A DNA stretch of 38,395 nt from Lachnospiraceae bacterium (GCA_022791815.1 JAAVZU010000095.1:1-38395), one strand, 5' to 3'. Counted from the first letter of the stretch, positions 1 through 9,378 are shown. Numbers and translations are program-made. The notes: a model not told the origin generated them from the sequence alone.

Positions 1-547
1 CATTGCTCTCTAATTCTTTAATAAGCATATCTGTTTCATTTTTCACTTCGTCTTCATCAGTTTTTTAAAGATATTCTTTTGCTTCTTCGGAGGTCAAACC
101 AGAAATCTTCTCAAGCTCTTTCAGCTGTTTATCATGCATTTCCTCAGTCTGCTGTTTCAGCTCATCAAGTTCTGCTTCTTTTGCATTAAGCTTAGATTCT
201 TTCTTTTCAAGTGTCTCCATCTTACGATCCAGATTCTCTTCTTTGCTTAATACACGTTTTTCATAACGCTGAACTTCCGATCGTCTTTCTTTTACTTCCC
301 TATCCACATCATTTTTGGTTCTTAAAGCAGCTTCTTGTGCTTCAAGCTTAGCTTCTTTTTTCAAAGTAACTGCTTCTTTAATCGCAGCATCTTTGATTTC
401 GCGAGCTTTTTCTTCCGCACTTCCAACCTTATCTTCATAATTTTTAATTCTATGAGAAATTGCTAATTTCCAAGAAACCAAAGCGGTGATAACGAGTAGA
501 ATAAGAACAACCACGCAAATTACAATAATAACTTGTGGTTCTGGCAC
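1..547 (-). pseudogene. rny: Ribonuclease Y, 5' part, interrupted by an in-frame stop (runs off window start)
   Basis: RNase Y is a membrane-anchored endoribonuclease that starts mRNA decay. The frame opens with GTG at 547, preceded by GGAGGTG at a spacing of about six bases. Residues 5-28 form one membrane helix and residues 35-155 a charged coiled coil, as in the family; the KH and HD catalytic domains would lie beyond the window. The frame meets TAA at 65-67 after ELEKISGLTSEEAKEYL. The same frame then stays open to base 1 and reads KTDEDEVKNETDMLIKELES, which is what the family has after a Leu at this point. A single TTA-to-TAA change explains it. The product as written would be a 160-residue anchor and coil without catalytic domains. 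It could be a true nonsense mutation or a sequence error. Its own promoter lies just upstream. Confidence 0.85.
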
Positions 548-597
548 TCGAGCACCTCCCTATTTAATTTTCATTATACTGTAAGTACAACATATAG

Positions 598-626
598 ATT
601 TTATACTTTTTTGTACAAAATGTCAA
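598..626 (-). promoter_or_regulatory. Sigma-A type promoter of rny
   Basis: On the minus strand TTGACA (626-621) and TAAAAT (603-598) are separated by exactly 17 bases, about 45 bases before the rny GTG. It implies that rny is transcribed independently of the upstream threonine deaminase gene. Confidence 0.75.
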
Positions 627-751
627 GACAATACCTGTCATTTCCGCAGAACAAATGTAATAGTTCGGATACCCTCCCCGTTACAGACATTTGATTGTTA
701 AATATTGTATTGCAATAAATCCAGATACTTGCAGCCACTATTTTTTATTTA

Positions 752-779
752 TTAGGAAACATTTATTTTATGTTCCTAA
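752..779 (-). terminator. Hairpin after the threonine deaminase gene
   Basis: TTAGGAAACAT and ATGTTCCTAA form a roughly 10-bp stem with one bulge and a 7-base loop, beginning 10 bases beyond the ilvA stop. No clear T-run follows on the minus strand, so termination is only inferred from position. The rest of the 548-789 gap holds the rny promoter and nothing else I recognise. Confidence 0.35.
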
Positions 780-789
780 ATTATTTCAT

Positions 790-2010
790 TTAGTGATATA
801 AGCTCTTGGGCTGTTCAATTTTAGGATTATATCCTTTCTCTTCCAATGCCTTTAAGATCTGGTTCTTATGTTCATGCCCAAAAGCTTCCATAGTAATGCA
901 AAGTTCCACTGCTGCATTTCTATTTATACTTACGAACTGGTTGTGTTCCAAGCGGATAACATTTCCTTGTAACTCGGCTATTACGTTTGCTACATTTACC
1001 AGCTCACCAGGTCTGTCCGGCAACTGAACAGAAACTGTAAATACTCTGCCCCGCTGGATTAACCCATGTTGTACGACTGAGGATATGGTTATAACATCCA
1101 TATTTCCTCCACTTAACACAGATACGACCTTTTTATTTTTACAATCTAAATGATTTAGTGCCGCAACAGAAAGCAACCCGGAATTTTCTACTACCATCTT
1201 ATGATTTTCCATCATATCAAGAAATGCCACAATCAACTCATGGTCATCAATCGTAATAATATCATCAATATTTTCCTGTATATATGGGAATATATTACTT
1301 CCTGGTGTTTTTACCGCAGTACCATCTGCAATGGTATCTACGCCAGGAAGCGAAACGACTTTCCCCTGTCTTAAAGATTCTTGCATACAGTTTGCACCAG
1401 CTGGTTCTACACCAATTACTTTTACATTTGGGTTCAGCATTTTTGCCAATGTAGAAACACCTGTTGCTAAACCACCACCACCAATTGGTACTAAAATAAT
1501 ATCAACAGTAGGTAAGTCTTTAAAAATCTCCATAGCAATAGTACCTTGTCCTGTTGCCACATCTTCGTCATCAAATGGATGAATAAAGGTTGCGCCATTT
1601 TCCTCAGCAAGCTTTAAGGCATGTGCACAAGCATCATCATACACATTTCCATACAATACAACATCTGCTCCATAACTTTTTGTACGGTTCACTTTGATAA
1701 GAGGTGTAGTAGTAGGCATAACAATAGTTGCTTTTACACCATAAAGTTTTGCCGCATACGCTACGCCTTGTGCATGGTTTCCAGCAGATGCTGTAATCAA
1801 ACCTTTTTGACGTTCCTCCTTAGACAAAGTACTAATTTTATAATACGCACCACGAACCTTATAAGCACCAGTATACTGCATATTTTCCGGCTTTAAATAA
1901 ACTTTATTCTTAGAAACTTTTGAAAAATATTCGCTATAGATTAATTTTGTACGGTTTATTACTTTTTTTACAACCTCTGTTGCCTCTTCAAATTTTTCTA
2001 ATGTCATCAT
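790..2010 (-). CDS. ilvA: Threonine ammonia-lyase (threonine deaminase) with C-terminal ACT domain
   Basis: PLP enzyme that deaminates threonine to 2-oxobutyrate, feeding isoleucine synthesis or threonine catabolism. The fold-type II PLP core covers residues 1-315: the Schiff-base Lys is in YTGAYKVRGAYYK near residue 51, the phosphate-binding glycine loop is IGGGGLATG near 178, and LSGGNMD near 300 closes the site. Residues about 328-400 form one ACT domain (VQLPDRPGELVNVANVI). At 406 residues with a single ACT domain it matches the shorter IlvA/TdcB-like enzymes of Clostridia, not the 500-residue E. coli IlvA. The start at 2010 has AGAGGG eight bases upstream; a second ATG follows directly. 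It lies 44 bases after ftsY and is probably cotranscribed with it. There is no T-box or leader in the gap. The choice between biosynthetic and catabolic role is not settled by sequence. Confidence 0.92.
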   Translation of the reverse strand: MMTLEKFEEATEVVKKVINRTKLIYSEYFSKVSKNKVYLKPENMQYTGAYKVRGAYYKISTLSKEERQKGLITASAGNHAQGVAYAAKLYGVKATIVMPTTTPLIKVNRTKSYGADVVLYGNVYDDACAHALKLAEENGATFIHPFDDEDVATGQGTIAMEIFKDLPTVDIILVPIGGGGLATGVSTLAKMLNPNVKVIGVEPAGANCMQESLRQGKVVSLPGVDTIADGTAVKTPGSNIFPYIQENIDDIITIDDHELIVAFLDMMENHKMVVENSGLLSVAALNHLDCKNKKVVSVLSGGNMDVITISSVVQHGLIQRGRVFTVSVQLPDRPGELVNVANVIAELQGNVIRLEHNQFVSINRNAAVELCITMEAFGHEHKNQILKALEEKGYNPKIEQPKSLYH

Positions 2011-2054
2011 AATAAATACCCTCTTTTCTATTCTATAGATATAGTCCTTACAGT

Positions 2055-3380
2055 TTATTGCTCTGTATCTTCTATATCAAATAATGCATTTACAAATGCA
2101 TCTGCATCAAATCTTTGTAAATCTTCTATCTTCTCACCTATACCAATATATTTTACTGGTATACCGAGTTCTCCTTGAATTGCAATAGCAATTCCACCTT
2201 TAGCCGTTCCATCTAACTTTGTAAGTATAATACCTGTAATATCAGCTACTTCACTAAATTGCTTTGCTTGTGCCAGTGCATTCTGTCCTGTTGTTCCATC
2301 TAACACAATAAAATTTTCACGATATGCACCTGGATATTCTCTATCAATAATACGGTTTATTTTTTTCAACTCTTCCATAAGATTCTTTTTGTTATGAAGT
2401 CTTCCTGCTGTATCACAAAGCAAGATATCCGTATTTCTTGCCTTCGCTGCTGTCAGGGCATCAAATACAACAGCCGCTGGATCAGAACCTTCCTTTTGGG
2501 CAATAATATCTACACCAGCACGTTTTGTCCACTCTTCCAGCTGCTCAATCGCTGCCGCACGGAAAGTATCTGCTGCGGCTACCAATACTTTTTTTCCATT
2601 AGACTTTAATTGGCTGGATATTTTTCCGATGGAGGTGGTTTTTCCTACACCATTCACACCAATAAATAATACTACAGATTTTTTATCTTCAAAGTCATAA
2701 GCATGTTTATCTACCTGCATCTGGCTTTTTATACTTTCAATTAAAAGCTGTTTACATTCACTAACTTCTTTTATTTTTTCTTCTTTTACCCTTGTACGGA
2801 GATTTTCAATTATTTCATTCGTTGTATGGACACCAATATCTGCCATAACCAAAACTTCTTCAATCTCCTCGTAAAAATCTTCATCAATAGAAGAAAAACT
2901 ACTAAAAATAGAGTCAATCCCTTTTGCAATATTATTTCTGGTCTTCTCTAAACCAGAAAACAAACGCTTAAAAAATCCTTTTTTCTCTTTTTCTTCGCTT
3001 TTTTCTGCTTCCTCAGCAACTGCTTCCTGAATATCATCCTGCATGGTATCCATATGCATTTCTTCGACTTCTTCCTGCTCCTCTTCTGCTTCCTCTTTAA
3101 TTATTTCATCACCAGAAGATATTTCTTCAAAAACCGCCTCTCTAATTGCACCCTGCAGACTACCTGTCACATTAACAGAATCTGCGATTTCCTCCTCTTC
3201 TAATGGTTCTTCCGTAGATATATCTACTTCTGTGGACTTCTCTTCTTTATCAATTTCTAAAGAAATTGCATCTTTAATATTTTCTAACCCACTACCTTCT
3301 TTTAAAACCTCCGACCCACTGGGTCCTTCCGGAACATCTGTTTCCTCTTTCTTTTTCTTAAACATACTGAAAAATCCCAT
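2055..3380 (-). CDS. ftsY: Signal recognition particle receptor FtsY
   Basis: SRP receptor GTPase that docks ribosome-SRP complexes at the membrane. The N-terminal part (to about residue 130) is very acidic, rich in Glu, the usual variable A region. The NG domain follows with the P-loop GVNGVGKTT, DTFRAAAIEQL, DTAGRLHNK, TKLDGTAKGG and the closing GIGEKIEDLQRFDADAFV. The longer open frame starts at 3401 with MNEGGNY, but those codons contain the ribosome binding site AAGGAGG; the ATG at 3380 (MGFFSMFKKKK) has it seven bases upstream and is the likely start. It follows smc by 66-87 bases in the conserved rnc-smc-ftsY order and is probably in the same transcript. About 441 residues, longer than the 300-330 core because of the acidic extension. 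Confidence 0.95.
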   Translation of the reverse strand: MGFFSMFKKKKEETDVPEGPSGSEVLKEGSGLENIKDAISLEIDKEEKSTEVDISTEEPLEEEEIADSVNVTGSLQGAIREAVFEEISSGDEIIKEEAEEEQEEVEEMHMDTMQDDIQEAVAEEAEKSEEKEKKGFFKRLFSGLEKTRNNIAKGIDSIFSSFSSIDEDFYEEIEEVLVMADIGVHTTNEIIENLRTRVKEEKIKEVSECKQLLIESIKSQMQVDKHAYDFEDKKSVVLFIGVNGVGKTTSIGKISSQLKSNGKKVLVAAADTFRAAAIEQLEEWTKRAGVDIIAQKEGSDPAAVVFDALTAAKARNTDILLCDTAGRLHNKKNLMEELKKINRIIDREYPGAYRENFIVLDGTTGQNALAQAKQFSEVADITGIILTKLDGTAKGGIAIAIQGELGIPVKYIGIGEKIEDLQRFDADAFVNALFDIEDTEQ

Positions 3381-3467
3381 ATAATTTCCTCCTTCATTCA
3401 TGGTGATACCGCTAATAACAGCTTTATCATTTTCTAAAAATTTCTTACAAGCAGTTAAAATGGAAAG

Positions 3468-6400
3468 CTACTCCATCTCATCTAATTGATCTTCAATTAG
3501 ATTCACAGAAACCAAGGTGGATACTCCCTTCTCCTGCATGGTTATACCATACAAAATATCAGCTGCTGCCATAGTTCCACGTCTATGTGTAATCACAATA
3601 AACTGTGTATCTTTTGTCAGTTTATGTAGGTATTGTGCATATCGTTTTACATTAGAATCATCTAATGCTGCTTCAATTTCATCTAATAGACAAAATGGTG
3701 AAGGCTTTAAATTCTGTATTGCAAATAACAAAGATATTGCTGTCAGTGCCTTTTCCCCACCTGACATCTGCATCATATTTTGAAGCTTCTTTCCAGGCGG
3801 CTGGGCAATAATGGTAATACCAGCCTCCAATATATCCTCATCCTCTGCAATCTCTATTGTTCCCTTTCCTCCGCCAAACAGTTCTTTAAAAACTATATCA
3901 AACTGTTTCTTAATTTGAGCAAATTTTTCCTCAAATTGCTTACGCATCTCAATATCTAATTCTTCCACAATTCCTTTCAAGACTTCCTCGGAATGTATCA
4001 AATCCTGATGCTGTGCATACAACAGCTCATAACGCTGTGAAACATTTCGGTAATCTTCAATAGCATTAACATTTACATCACCTAGTCCCTTCATCTTACC
4101 TTTCAAGTCAGAAACCATTTTCTTCATAACACTAAGTTCCATGCCTAAATCCATCTGCAAAGAAGATGCCGAATTATAAGTAAGTTCATATTCTTCCCAC
4201 ATATAATTTATCTTTGCTTCAAGTTGTTCTTCTATTTTTTCTCTTCGATTCTTTAATCGGAATAATTCTTTATCTAAATTGCCCATAAGTGCAGAAAGTT
4301 CTTCTCTAATCTCTAAAAGTTTTTTATTTGACTTAACTGTCTCCTCTTTCTCTTTGGACAGTTTTTCTACATAATCTGTCAAATCTTTTATCTCACCTTC
4401 CATAATTTCTAATTCTTCCTTGTATGCTACAATATCTTGCTCTTTCTTTAGAATTTGGTTTTTCCAATTCTCAAGACTTTGTTCTATATTGGCATATTCC
4501 TTTGAAAGTTCTTTTATTTCACTTTCCACACGTTCCTTGTTCAGTTTTAAATATTCCTTTTTATTTTCTATAGAAGAAAATTCAATGGTAGCCTTGGAAA
4601 CTCTTTCTCTTAGCTGCTCTTCTTCCTTCTTCTTTTCTTCTAATTCTTTATTATACCTGCCTATTTGCTCCTCCATTATGTCACTGCTTTTGATATTTTC
4701 ATCTATCTGACCTTGTAATTCCCTGATTGTCTGGTTAAGCTGTTGGGATTCACCTTCCATATTGCTGTTTTCTTTATGAATTAAACAATATTGAAGGGCA
4801 ATATTCTCACTTTCCTCTTTTGCCTGATCATACTTTAATTTTGCTGTGTTCTGTCCGATATAAAGTTCTTGCAGTTTATCCTGAATATCTTGTAATGTCT
4901 TTTGTACTTCCAACTGCTCTTCCTGTTTATCCTGTAACTGCCTTTTATCTATTTCCATCTGTTTTTCCAGCTTTTGTAGTGCATTTTCACTATCTTCAAT
5001 CTCTCTACGCCTACTTAATAAATTACTCGAATTTTTAAATGCACCACCAGACATAGAACCTCCTGGACTTAATAGTTCTCCTTCTAGTGTAACAATACGC
5101 AAAGTGTTCTTATATTTTCTGGAAACAGTAATAGCATGGTCAATATGATCAATTACTACAATCCTGCCAAGCAAATACTCTACTAATCCATTAAACTTTT
5201 TATCAGCAGTAATCAGACTATTGGCAAACCCTAATACTCCCTCCTCTTTTAACACATCCATATTTTTACTTATACTTCGTGTACCAACCGTACTTAATGG
5301 TAAAAAAGTTGCTCGTCCAAAGTGGTTCTTTTTTAAAAATTGAATCAAGTTTTTTGCAGTATTTTCATTATCTGTAACGATGTTTTGAATACTTCCGCCT
5401 AATGCTATTTCAATTGCTGTTTCATATTCTTTCTTTACTTTGATAATATCTGCCACCACACCAATAATCCCAAGATTTTTCTCTTTCTGCTCCATCACAC
5501 GCCGAATACTTTGTCCATAACCATCATAACGTTCTGTCATATTTCTCAAGGCTTCTACTCTGGATTTCTCTCTATGAAAACTCTGTTGCTGCTGATTCAT
5601 GACCTCCCGTAATTTTTCCAATTGCCGTCTTAAATCTGACTGTTCTGCTGTTAACTTTTCTACCTGCCCTTTTTTTTCAGTAATTAATTTTGCAAATTCC
5701 TGAAGATTCTTTTCCTCTGTTGTTAAAATATTAATACAAATAGATTCTTCTGTTTTACTTTTTAATATTTTTTGTGTAAGCTCTGCTTTCTTTACATTAC
5801 TTTGTTCCAACATAGTTGAATATTTCTCAAGTTTTGCTTTAATATTAGAATTTTTATTTAAACTATTAATAATCTCATGATTGCACTCATCAATCTTTGC
5901 ACCAATAGATTCTATTTCCTGTCTGCAAGTTTCAAGCTGGTTCTCCATATCCGATTTTCTTTGTTCCATATTTTGAATTCCTTGAAACAAACCAGATTCT
6001 TCCTCTATATACTTATTTTTTTCTTCCTGCTTTTTCTTCATATCCTTTGATATGGATTCCAAGCGTTCTTTATAATGTTCTTCATTTTGTTTTACCGAAA
6101 GAATCTGTTCCTTGCAAACCTTCACTTCTCCTTCTAATTGTTCTTTTTTTATCTTTTTCTCACCAATTTGGTTGCGATTCTGCTCTAAAACAAGATTTCT
6201 TTGTTCCAGCTGCTGTTCCATTCTCTCGTATTCTTCTTTAGTTTCTTGAAATTTTTTTTGATTTATTTCTAAATCAGAAGAAACGATTTCTAAATTTCCT
6301 TCTACCTCTGTAATATCCTTATGTAGGATTTCATATTCACTAAGAAACATATTTACATCTATTTTTTTTAATTCATCTCGTAAATGCAAATATTCTTTTG

Positions 6401-7034
6401 CCGTTTCAGATTGTTTCTTTAAAGGCTCTACCTGTTTCTCTAATTCAGACAAAATATCTTCTATTCTACAAAGATTCTGCCTTTCTGCCTCTAAGTTTTT
6501 CTCTGCTGTTGCTTTTCTTTTTTTATATTTTACAATACCTGCTGCCTCATCAAATAGTTCTCGTCTTTCTTCTGGCTTACCATTTAAAATTTTATCAATC
6601 TGTCCCTGTCCGATAATAGAATATCCTTCTTTACCTATACCTGTATCCAAGAATAATTCTTGAACATCCCGTAATCTACAATTGCTGCCATTCATTAGAT
6701 ATTCACTCTCTCCAGAACGATATACCCTTCTTGCAACTGTTACTTCTTCATAGGAAGTTGGAAGTTTATGATCTGAATTATCAAAAGTAATGGCAACATA
6801 AGCAAATCCTTGGGGTTTTCTTAATTCTGTACCAGCAAAAATAATATCTTCCATTTTGGAACCACGAAGCTGCTTAGCACTTTGTTCCCCTAATACCCAA
6901 CGTACAGCATCTCCCACATTACTTTTTCCACTACCATTTGGTCCTACAATCGCTGTAATTCCCTTTTTGAACTCAAACACCATCTTGTTCGCAAAAGATT
7001 TGAAACCATGTATCTCTATACTTTTTAAATACAT
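3468..7034 (-). CDS. smc: Chromosome segregation ATPase SMC
   Basis: Full-length SMC (1188 residues), the ATPase of the condensin-like complex with ScpA and ScpB that compacts and separates chromosomes. Walker A is GPNGSGKSN near residue 32. Long coiled coils run from about 170 to 500 and 680 to 1000, with the globular hinge between them (IGVVADIIKVKKEYE through LEGELLSPGGSMSGGAF). The C-terminal head has the signature MSGGEKALTAISLLFAI and Walker B PFCLLDEIEAALDD. The start at 7034 has AGAGGG five bases upstream. It sits between rnc and ftsY as in most Firmicutes. No residue expected for ATP hydrolysis appears to be missing. Confidence 0.97.
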   Translation of the reverse strand: MYLKSIEIHGFKSFANKMVFEFKKGITAIVGPNGSGKSNVGDAVRWVLGEQSAKQLRGSKMEDIIFAGTELRKPQGFAYVAITFDNSDHKLPTSYEEVTVARRVYRSGESEYLMNGSNCRLRDVQELFLDTGIGKEGYSIIGQGQIDKILNGKPEERRELFDEAAGIVKYKKRKATAEKNLEAERQNLCRIEDILSELEKQVEPLKKQSETAKEYLHLRDELKKIDVNMFLSEYEILHKDITEVEGNLEIVSSDLEINQKKFQETKEEYERMEQQLEQRNLVLEQNRNQIGEKKIKKEQLEGEVKVCKEQILSVKQNEEHYKERLESISKDMKKKQEEKNKYIEEESGLFQGIQNMEQRKSDMENQLETCRQEIESIGAKIDECNHEIINSLNKNSNIKAKLEKYSTMLEQSNVKKAELTQKILKSKTEESICINILTTEEKNLQEFAKLITEKKGQVEKLTAEQSDLRRQLEKLREVMNQQQQSFHREKSRVEALRNMTERYDGYGQSIRRVMEQKEKNLGIIGVVADIIKVKKEYETAIEIALGGSIQNIVTDNENTAKNLIQFLKKNHFGRATFLPLSTVGTRSISKNMDVLKEEGVLGFANSLITADKKFNGLVEYLLGRIVVIDHIDHAITVSRKYKNTLRIVTLEGELLSPGGSMSGGAFKNSSNLLSRRREIEDSENALQKLEKQMEIDKRQLQDKQEEQLEVQKTLQDIQDKLQELYIGQNTAKLKYDQAKEESENIALQYCLIHKENSNMEGESQQLNQTIRELQGQIDENIKSSDIMEEQIGRYNKELEEKKKEEEQLRERVSKATIEFSSIENKKEYLKLNKERVESEIKELSKEYANIEQSLENWKNQILKKEQDIVAYKEELEIMEGEIKDLTDYVEKLSKEKEETVKSNKKLLEIREELSALMGNLDKELFRLKNRREKIEEQLEAKINYMWEEYELTYNSASSLQMDLGMELSVMKKMVSDLKGKMKGLGDVNVNAIEDYRNVSQRYELLYAQHQDLIHSEEVLKGIVEELDIEMRKQFEEKFAQIKKQFDIVFKELFGGGKGTIEIAEDEDILEAGITIIAQPPGKKLQNMMQMSGGEKALTAISLLFAIQNLKPSPFCLLDEIEAALDDSNVKRYAQYLHKLTKDTQFIVITHRRGTMAAADILYGITMQEKGVSTLVSVNLIEDQLDEME

Positions 7035-7097
7035 CTCTTCCCTCTTTCATTTCTAGCCAGCACATATCAAGAACTTTTTAAACATATACGATAGCTA

Positions 7098-7123
7098 TAA
7101 CTGTTCAAAACCATGAATAGTTA
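7098..7123. repeat. Family A palindrome, copy 1 (3' end of rnc)
   Basis: TAACTGTTCA, AAACCA, TGAATAGTTA: near-perfect 10-base arms around a 6-base loop. The right end contains the TAA stop codon of rnc (minus strand, 7123-7121). It matches the perfect copy at 29711-29738 at almost every position. Confidence 0.8.
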
Positions 7124-7816
7124 TGATAATTTTAAAATTGCTTGATAAGCCGCTGCTTGTTCTGCCGCTTTTTTTGTTTTTCCCGTTCCCTGGCTTATTA
7201 CTTTATCTTCTATCATTGCTGCAACAGTAAATACCTTTGCGTGATCAGGACCTTCTTCTCCAATTAGTTTATATTGCAAAGGCTCCTGATAATCAGCCTG
7301 TATCATTTCCTGCAAGATAGTCTTACTATCAAAAAAGAGTTTTTTATTATCAATATCTTCTAATACAAATCTAACAACAAACTCTTTTGCACTAGTAAAA
7401 CCACCATCCAAATAAATTGCTCCTATAACAGCCTCAAAAGCATCTGATAAAATAGAGTCCCTATCTGCACCACCAGTTGTAATCTCACCTTTTCCCAACA
7501 TAATATAAGAATTGAGATGTATATCTCTTGCACACATAGCTAAAGTTGGTTCACAGACAATACTCGCTCGCAGTTTTGTCATTTCTCCCTCAAACATTTC
7601 CCTATTATTTTGAAAAATATATTCACTAGATACCAGCTCCAATACCGCATCTCCTAGAAACTCTAAACGTTCATTATTTGCCAGCTTACTCCACCTTTTC
7701 TCATTTGCATAAGAACTGTGTGTGAGAGCTTGTTGCAAATAATGCTTATTTTCAAATGTATAGCCAATTATTTTTTCAAATTCCTCGCTATTTCCTTGAT
7801 TTATCATCGTTTGCAT
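7121..7816 (-). CDS. rnc: Ribonuclease III
   Basis: Double-strand-specific endoribonuclease that processes rRNA precursors and regulates some mRNAs. The catalytic domain has the signature NERLEFLGDAVLELV and the second acidic site DAFEAVIGAIYLDGG. The last 70 residues form a double-stranded RNA-binding domain (LQYKLIGEEGPDHAKVF through GKTKKAAEQAAAYQAI). The open frame extends up to 7852, but the codons there belong to a palindromic repeat and have no ribosome binding site. The ATG at 7816 (MQTMINQG) has AAAGGG four bases upstream and gives 231 residues, the family's usual size; ATG 7807 is an alternative. The gene is flanked on both sides by copies of the same palindrome, and its stop codon lies inside one. 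It precedes smc by 86 bases. Confidence 0.95.
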   Translation of the reverse strand: MQTMINQGNSEEFEKIIGYTFENKHYLQQALTHSSYANEKRWSKLANNERLEFLGDAVLELVSSEYIFQNNREMFEGEMTKLRASIVCEPTLAMCARDIHLNSYIMLGKGEITTGGADRDSILSDAFEAVIGAIYLDGGFTSAKEFVVRFVLEDIDNKKLFFDSKTILQEMIQADYQEPLQYKLIGEEGPDHAKVFTVAAMIEDKVISQGTGKTKKAAEQAAAYQAILKLS

Positions 7817-7845
7817 ATTTCCCTTTCTATAAATTTTGTTCACCA

Positions 7846-7871
7846 TAACCATTCAAAACCATAAATAATTA
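7846..7871. repeat. Family A palindrome, copy 2 (5' side of rnc)
   Basis: TAACCATTCA, AAACCA, TAAATAATTA. It is a decayed copy of the family A palindrome; arms pair imperfectly. It lies about 30 bases before the rnc start and supplies the spurious upstream ATG codons of the rnc frame. Confidence 0.65.
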
Positions 7872-7874
7872 TGT

Positions 7875-7913
7875 TTAAGCCCATAATAATCTACCTTTGA
7901 CAATAGGGCTTAA
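7875..7913. other. Inverted repeat between acpP and rnc
   Basis: TTAAGCCC (7875-7882) and GGGCTTAA (7906-7913) form a perfect 8-bp stem around 23 bases. It lies within the acpP-rnc gap in the mRNA leader of rnc and has no T-run. It may be part of the same inserted palindrome complex as 7846-7871. Confidence 0.5.
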
Positions 7914-7981
7914 GAATTATAAAATTATTATTGTTTTACACAATTATACTTTTTATTTTTTAACACTAAAAAACATAGACA

Positions 7982-8008
7982 AGCTGTCTGTAATAATTAC
8001 AGACAGCT
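7982..8008 (-). terminator. Hairpin downstream of acpP
   Basis: AGCTGTCTGTAA and TTACAGACAGCT form a perfect 12-bp stem with a 3-base loop, 23 bases beyond the acpP stop. On the minus strand a T6 run follows after about eight bases. It could terminate or attenuate acpP transcription before rnc, or protect the 3' end. Confidence 0.6.
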
Positions 8009-8031
8009 ATTTCTTAAAATGACTCATTTAT

Positions 8032-8262
8032 TTAAGCAATTGCATTCTTAATTTGATCTACAGCATCTCCTACTGTTGCAATCTTTTCTGCTTCTTCATT
8101 TGCAATTTCAATCTCAAATTCTTCTTCAATTCCCATGATAATTTGGAACAAGTCTAAAGAATCTGCTCCCAAATCATCTATAAAAGAAGTCTCCATTGTA
8201 ATTTCATCTGCCTCAACATTAAGCACTTCCATAATAATTTTTTGTAACTTTTCAAATTCCAT
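8032..8262 (-). CDS. acpP: Acyl carrier protein
   Basis: Small acidic carrier (76 residues) that holds growing fatty acyl chains on a 4'-phosphopantetheine arm. The attachment Ser is in [15 protein letters not shown] near residue 36, within the canonical DSL motif, and the following EEEFEIEI helix is typical. The start at 8262 has AAAGGCGG upstream. It follows plsX by 15 bases, so the phosphate acyltransferase and its acyl donor are made together. The fab genes are not in the window. Confidence 0.95.
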   Translation of the reverse strand: MEFEKLQKIIMEVLNVEADEITMETSFIDDLGADSLDLFQIIMGIEEEFEIEIANEEAEKIATVGDAVDQIKNAIA

Positions 8263-8277
8263 ACTATTCCGCCTTTC

Positions 8278-9294
8278 TTACTCATTATCAGTTAAAATAA
8301 TTTTCTTTTTTATTTTCTCATTAATATTCTGTTCTTTAAATAAAGCACATTGAATAATTGAGTTCTTTACTTCTGTACTATTGGAACTTCCATGTGTTTT
8401 TACAACCAATCCATTTAGTCCCAGCATTGGTGCACCACCATATTCACTAGCATCTAGTGCTTTCAAAGTCTTTTTTAAAGCAGGTTTAGCCAACGCTGCA
8501 CCAATCTTACTTACTGTAGTAGACATTAATCCATCTTTAATTTGCTTTACTAAGACACCTGCAACTCCCTCATATAACTTAAGAATTACATTTCCCACAA
8601 AAGCTTCACAAACAATAACATCTGCTTTGCCATAAGGAATATCTCTTGCTTCAATACTTCCAATAAAGTTAATCTCATTACAATTTTTAAGTAATGGATA
8701 GGTTTCCTTTACCAGCATATTCCCTTTCTCTTCTTCTGCACCAATATTAACAATTGCGACTCTAGGCTGTGGTACACCTATCACATGTTCCATGTACAAA
8801 GATCCCATCTTAGCAAACTGCACTAAATGAGAAGCTCTAGCATCCACATTTGCACCACAATCAATTAAAAGTGACACTCCATTCATTGTAGGGATCAAAG
8901 GTGCTAGTGGTGCTCTTTCTATCCCTTTGATTCTTCCCACTACTAACTGGCTTCCAACAAGAATTGCACCTGTACTTCCTGCTGAAACAAACGCATCTGC
9001 TTCACCTTTCTTTACCATATTCAAGGCAACCACTATAGAAGAATTCTTCTTTTCACGTATTGCCATAACTGGTGCTTCATCATTTGAAATTACTTCATCC
9101 GCATTGACAACCTGAATTCGTGCCTTGTTATATTCATAACGATCTAACTCTGCCTGTACCAATGCCTCTTTTCCAATAAGTATAACCTGAATGCGTTCAT
9201 CTTCTCTAACAGCCTCTACGGCACCCTTAACAATCTCTCTTGGTGCATTGTCACCACCCATTGCATCTAAGGCAACTTTTACTATATTTGTCAT
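8278..9294 (-). CDS. plsX: Phosphate acyltransferase PlsX
   Basis: Peripheral membrane enzyme that converts acyl-ACP to acyl-phosphate for the PlsY step of phospholipid synthesis. The family start VALDAMGGDNAPREIVKGA is at residues 6-25; further blocks are VNADEVISNDEAPVMAIR, AFVSAGSTGAILVG and APMLGLNGLVVKTHGSS near the C-terminus. The length, 338 residues, is normal. The start ATG at 9294 has GAGGAGATAGGA upstream. It leads the plsX-acpP pair and has its own promoter. rpmF and ackA, which often precede it in related genomes, are absent; cheR is there instead. Confidence 0.96.
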   Translation of the reverse strand: MTNIVKVALDAMGGDNAPREIVKGAVEAVREDERIQVILIGKEALVQAELDRYEYNKARIQVVNADEVISNDEAPVMAIREKKNSSIVVALNMVKKGEADAFVSAGSTGAILVGSQLVVGRIKGIERAPLAPLIPTMNGVSLLIDCGANVDARASHLVQFAKMGSLYMEHVIGVPQPRVAIVNIGAEEEKGNMLVKETYPLLKNCNEINFIGSIEARDIPYGKADVIVCEAFVGNVILKLYEGVAGVLVKQIKDGLMSTTVSKIGAALAKPALKKTLKALDASEYGGAPMLGLNGLVVKTHGSSNSTEVKNSIIQCALFKEQNINEKIKKKIILTDNE

Positions 9295-9378
9295 CTATCC
9301 TATCTCCTCTGTGCAGATTTGATATTACCCATAAGGGTATTCTATTGTTTGTATCATGTAATCCATCATACAAGAATA

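Noticed and set aside
806-1896. Open frames on the plus strand opposite the threonine deaminase gene
   Set aside because: They are shadows of the conserved minus-strand gene; no ribosome binding sites or recognisable products.
2011-2054. T-box before the threonine deaminase gene
   Set aside because: The gap after ftsY is only 44 bases, too short.
7817-7852. Longer N-terminus of RNase III
   Set aside because: The codons lie in a palindromic repeat with no ribosome binding site; the ATG at 7816 has one and fits the family length.
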